A DNA stretch of 20,953 nt from a virus. The position numbers and the translations under genes were made by a program. This document shows, in pieces, positions 20,855-20,953 of this stretch. The stretch's first letter is position 1, and each line of letters opens with the position of its first letter. Where the stretch lies: the IMG/VR virus record IMGVR_UViG_3300031379_000384, positions 1 through 20,953 of that record; one strand, given 5' to 3'. Under the pieces are notes generated by a model that was not told the DNA's origin, made no database searches, and saw only the letters and a program-made list of their open reading frames with translations.

Positions 20855-20953
20855 CGCGCTGCCCCAGCCGCCGGTTCAGCCACGCCGTGTAGTGCACCAG
20901 GTTGATCATTCCGTCCGCGCTGACCGGCGCGCCGTCGGCGACGTGCTCGCGGA
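20844..20953 (-). CDS. Probable terminase small subunit, C-terminal fragment
   Basis: The - strand frame is open from the right edge of the window and ends in a TGA (20844-20846) inside the start of the terminase gene. The visible 35 residues read REHVADGAPVSAD, then GMINLVHYTAWLNRRL, ending GQRDGD. The segment G-M-I-N-L-V-H-Y-x-x-W-L closely parallels residues 45-58 of the large terminase (G-T-H-I-H-L-V-R-Y-x-R-W-L), a pattern I associate with the wing of Nu1-type DNA-binding domains. Position directly before the large terminase fits a small terminase subunit. The rest of the gene is outside the window. Confidence 0.6.
   Translation of the reverse strand, partial: REHVADGAPVSADGMINLVHYTAWLNRRLGQRDGD

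Overview
The window is a GC-rich bacterial chromosome segment in which three genes of ordinary cellular type on the + strand (bases 2-1965) meet a long block of tailed-phage virion genes on the - strand (2179-20953). The phage block is transcribed right to left and is packed tightly, with many ATGA, GTGA and TGATG stop/start overlaps. The gene mix resembles prophages I associate with Planctomycetota (Phycisphaerae-like genomes). This rests on a UPF0316/DUF1704/GshB-like host segment, lambda-type packaging genes, several phage proteins I recall mainly from such genomes, and octamer/heptamer intergenic repeats. It is an inference without database support.

Host side: the C-terminus of a DUF1704 (MATCAP-like metallopeptidase) protein overlaps a glutathione-synthetase-like ATP-grasp enzyme. 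A UPF0316/DUF2179 membrane protein follows. A 213-bp gap with no gene (1966-2178) separates the convergent host and phage blocks. No integrase, tRNA or recognisable att site is visible there.

Phage side, in transcription order. Packaging and head: end of a probable small terminase subunit, GpA-like large terminase, NrdR-like zinc ribbon, a 65-aa conserved protein, lambda-type portal, a fused prohead protease/gpT-like major capsid protein, and a DUF2190 capsid cement protein. Connector and accessory: head-tail joining protein, one-helix membrane protein, tail terminator-like protein, four virion proteins including a beta-helix protein, and an HK97-gp10-like protein. Tail: tail tube, a beta-rich protein, and a tail assembly chaperone with a -1 frameshift extension. 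Then come two lipoproteins and a holin-like protein, the tape measure, and three terminal tail genes. The set describes a long-tailed siphovirus. Endolysin, lysogeny and replication genes are not in the window.

The most unusual layer is not coding. Five gene junctions of the phage operon hold long imperfect inverted repeats whose arms are themselves tandem arrays, of an 8-bp unit (CTGTTNGN, four copies) or a 7-bp unit (GTAGTCY, one copy). They begin within 0-4 bp of the upstream stop codon, or inside the gene in one case. Two further expression signals stand out: a phased T TTT TTC slippery heptamer with an SD-like GGAGG 10 nt upstream in the tail chaperone gene, and a perfect 8-bp stem that places the tape-measure Shine-Dalgarno in its 5-nt loop.
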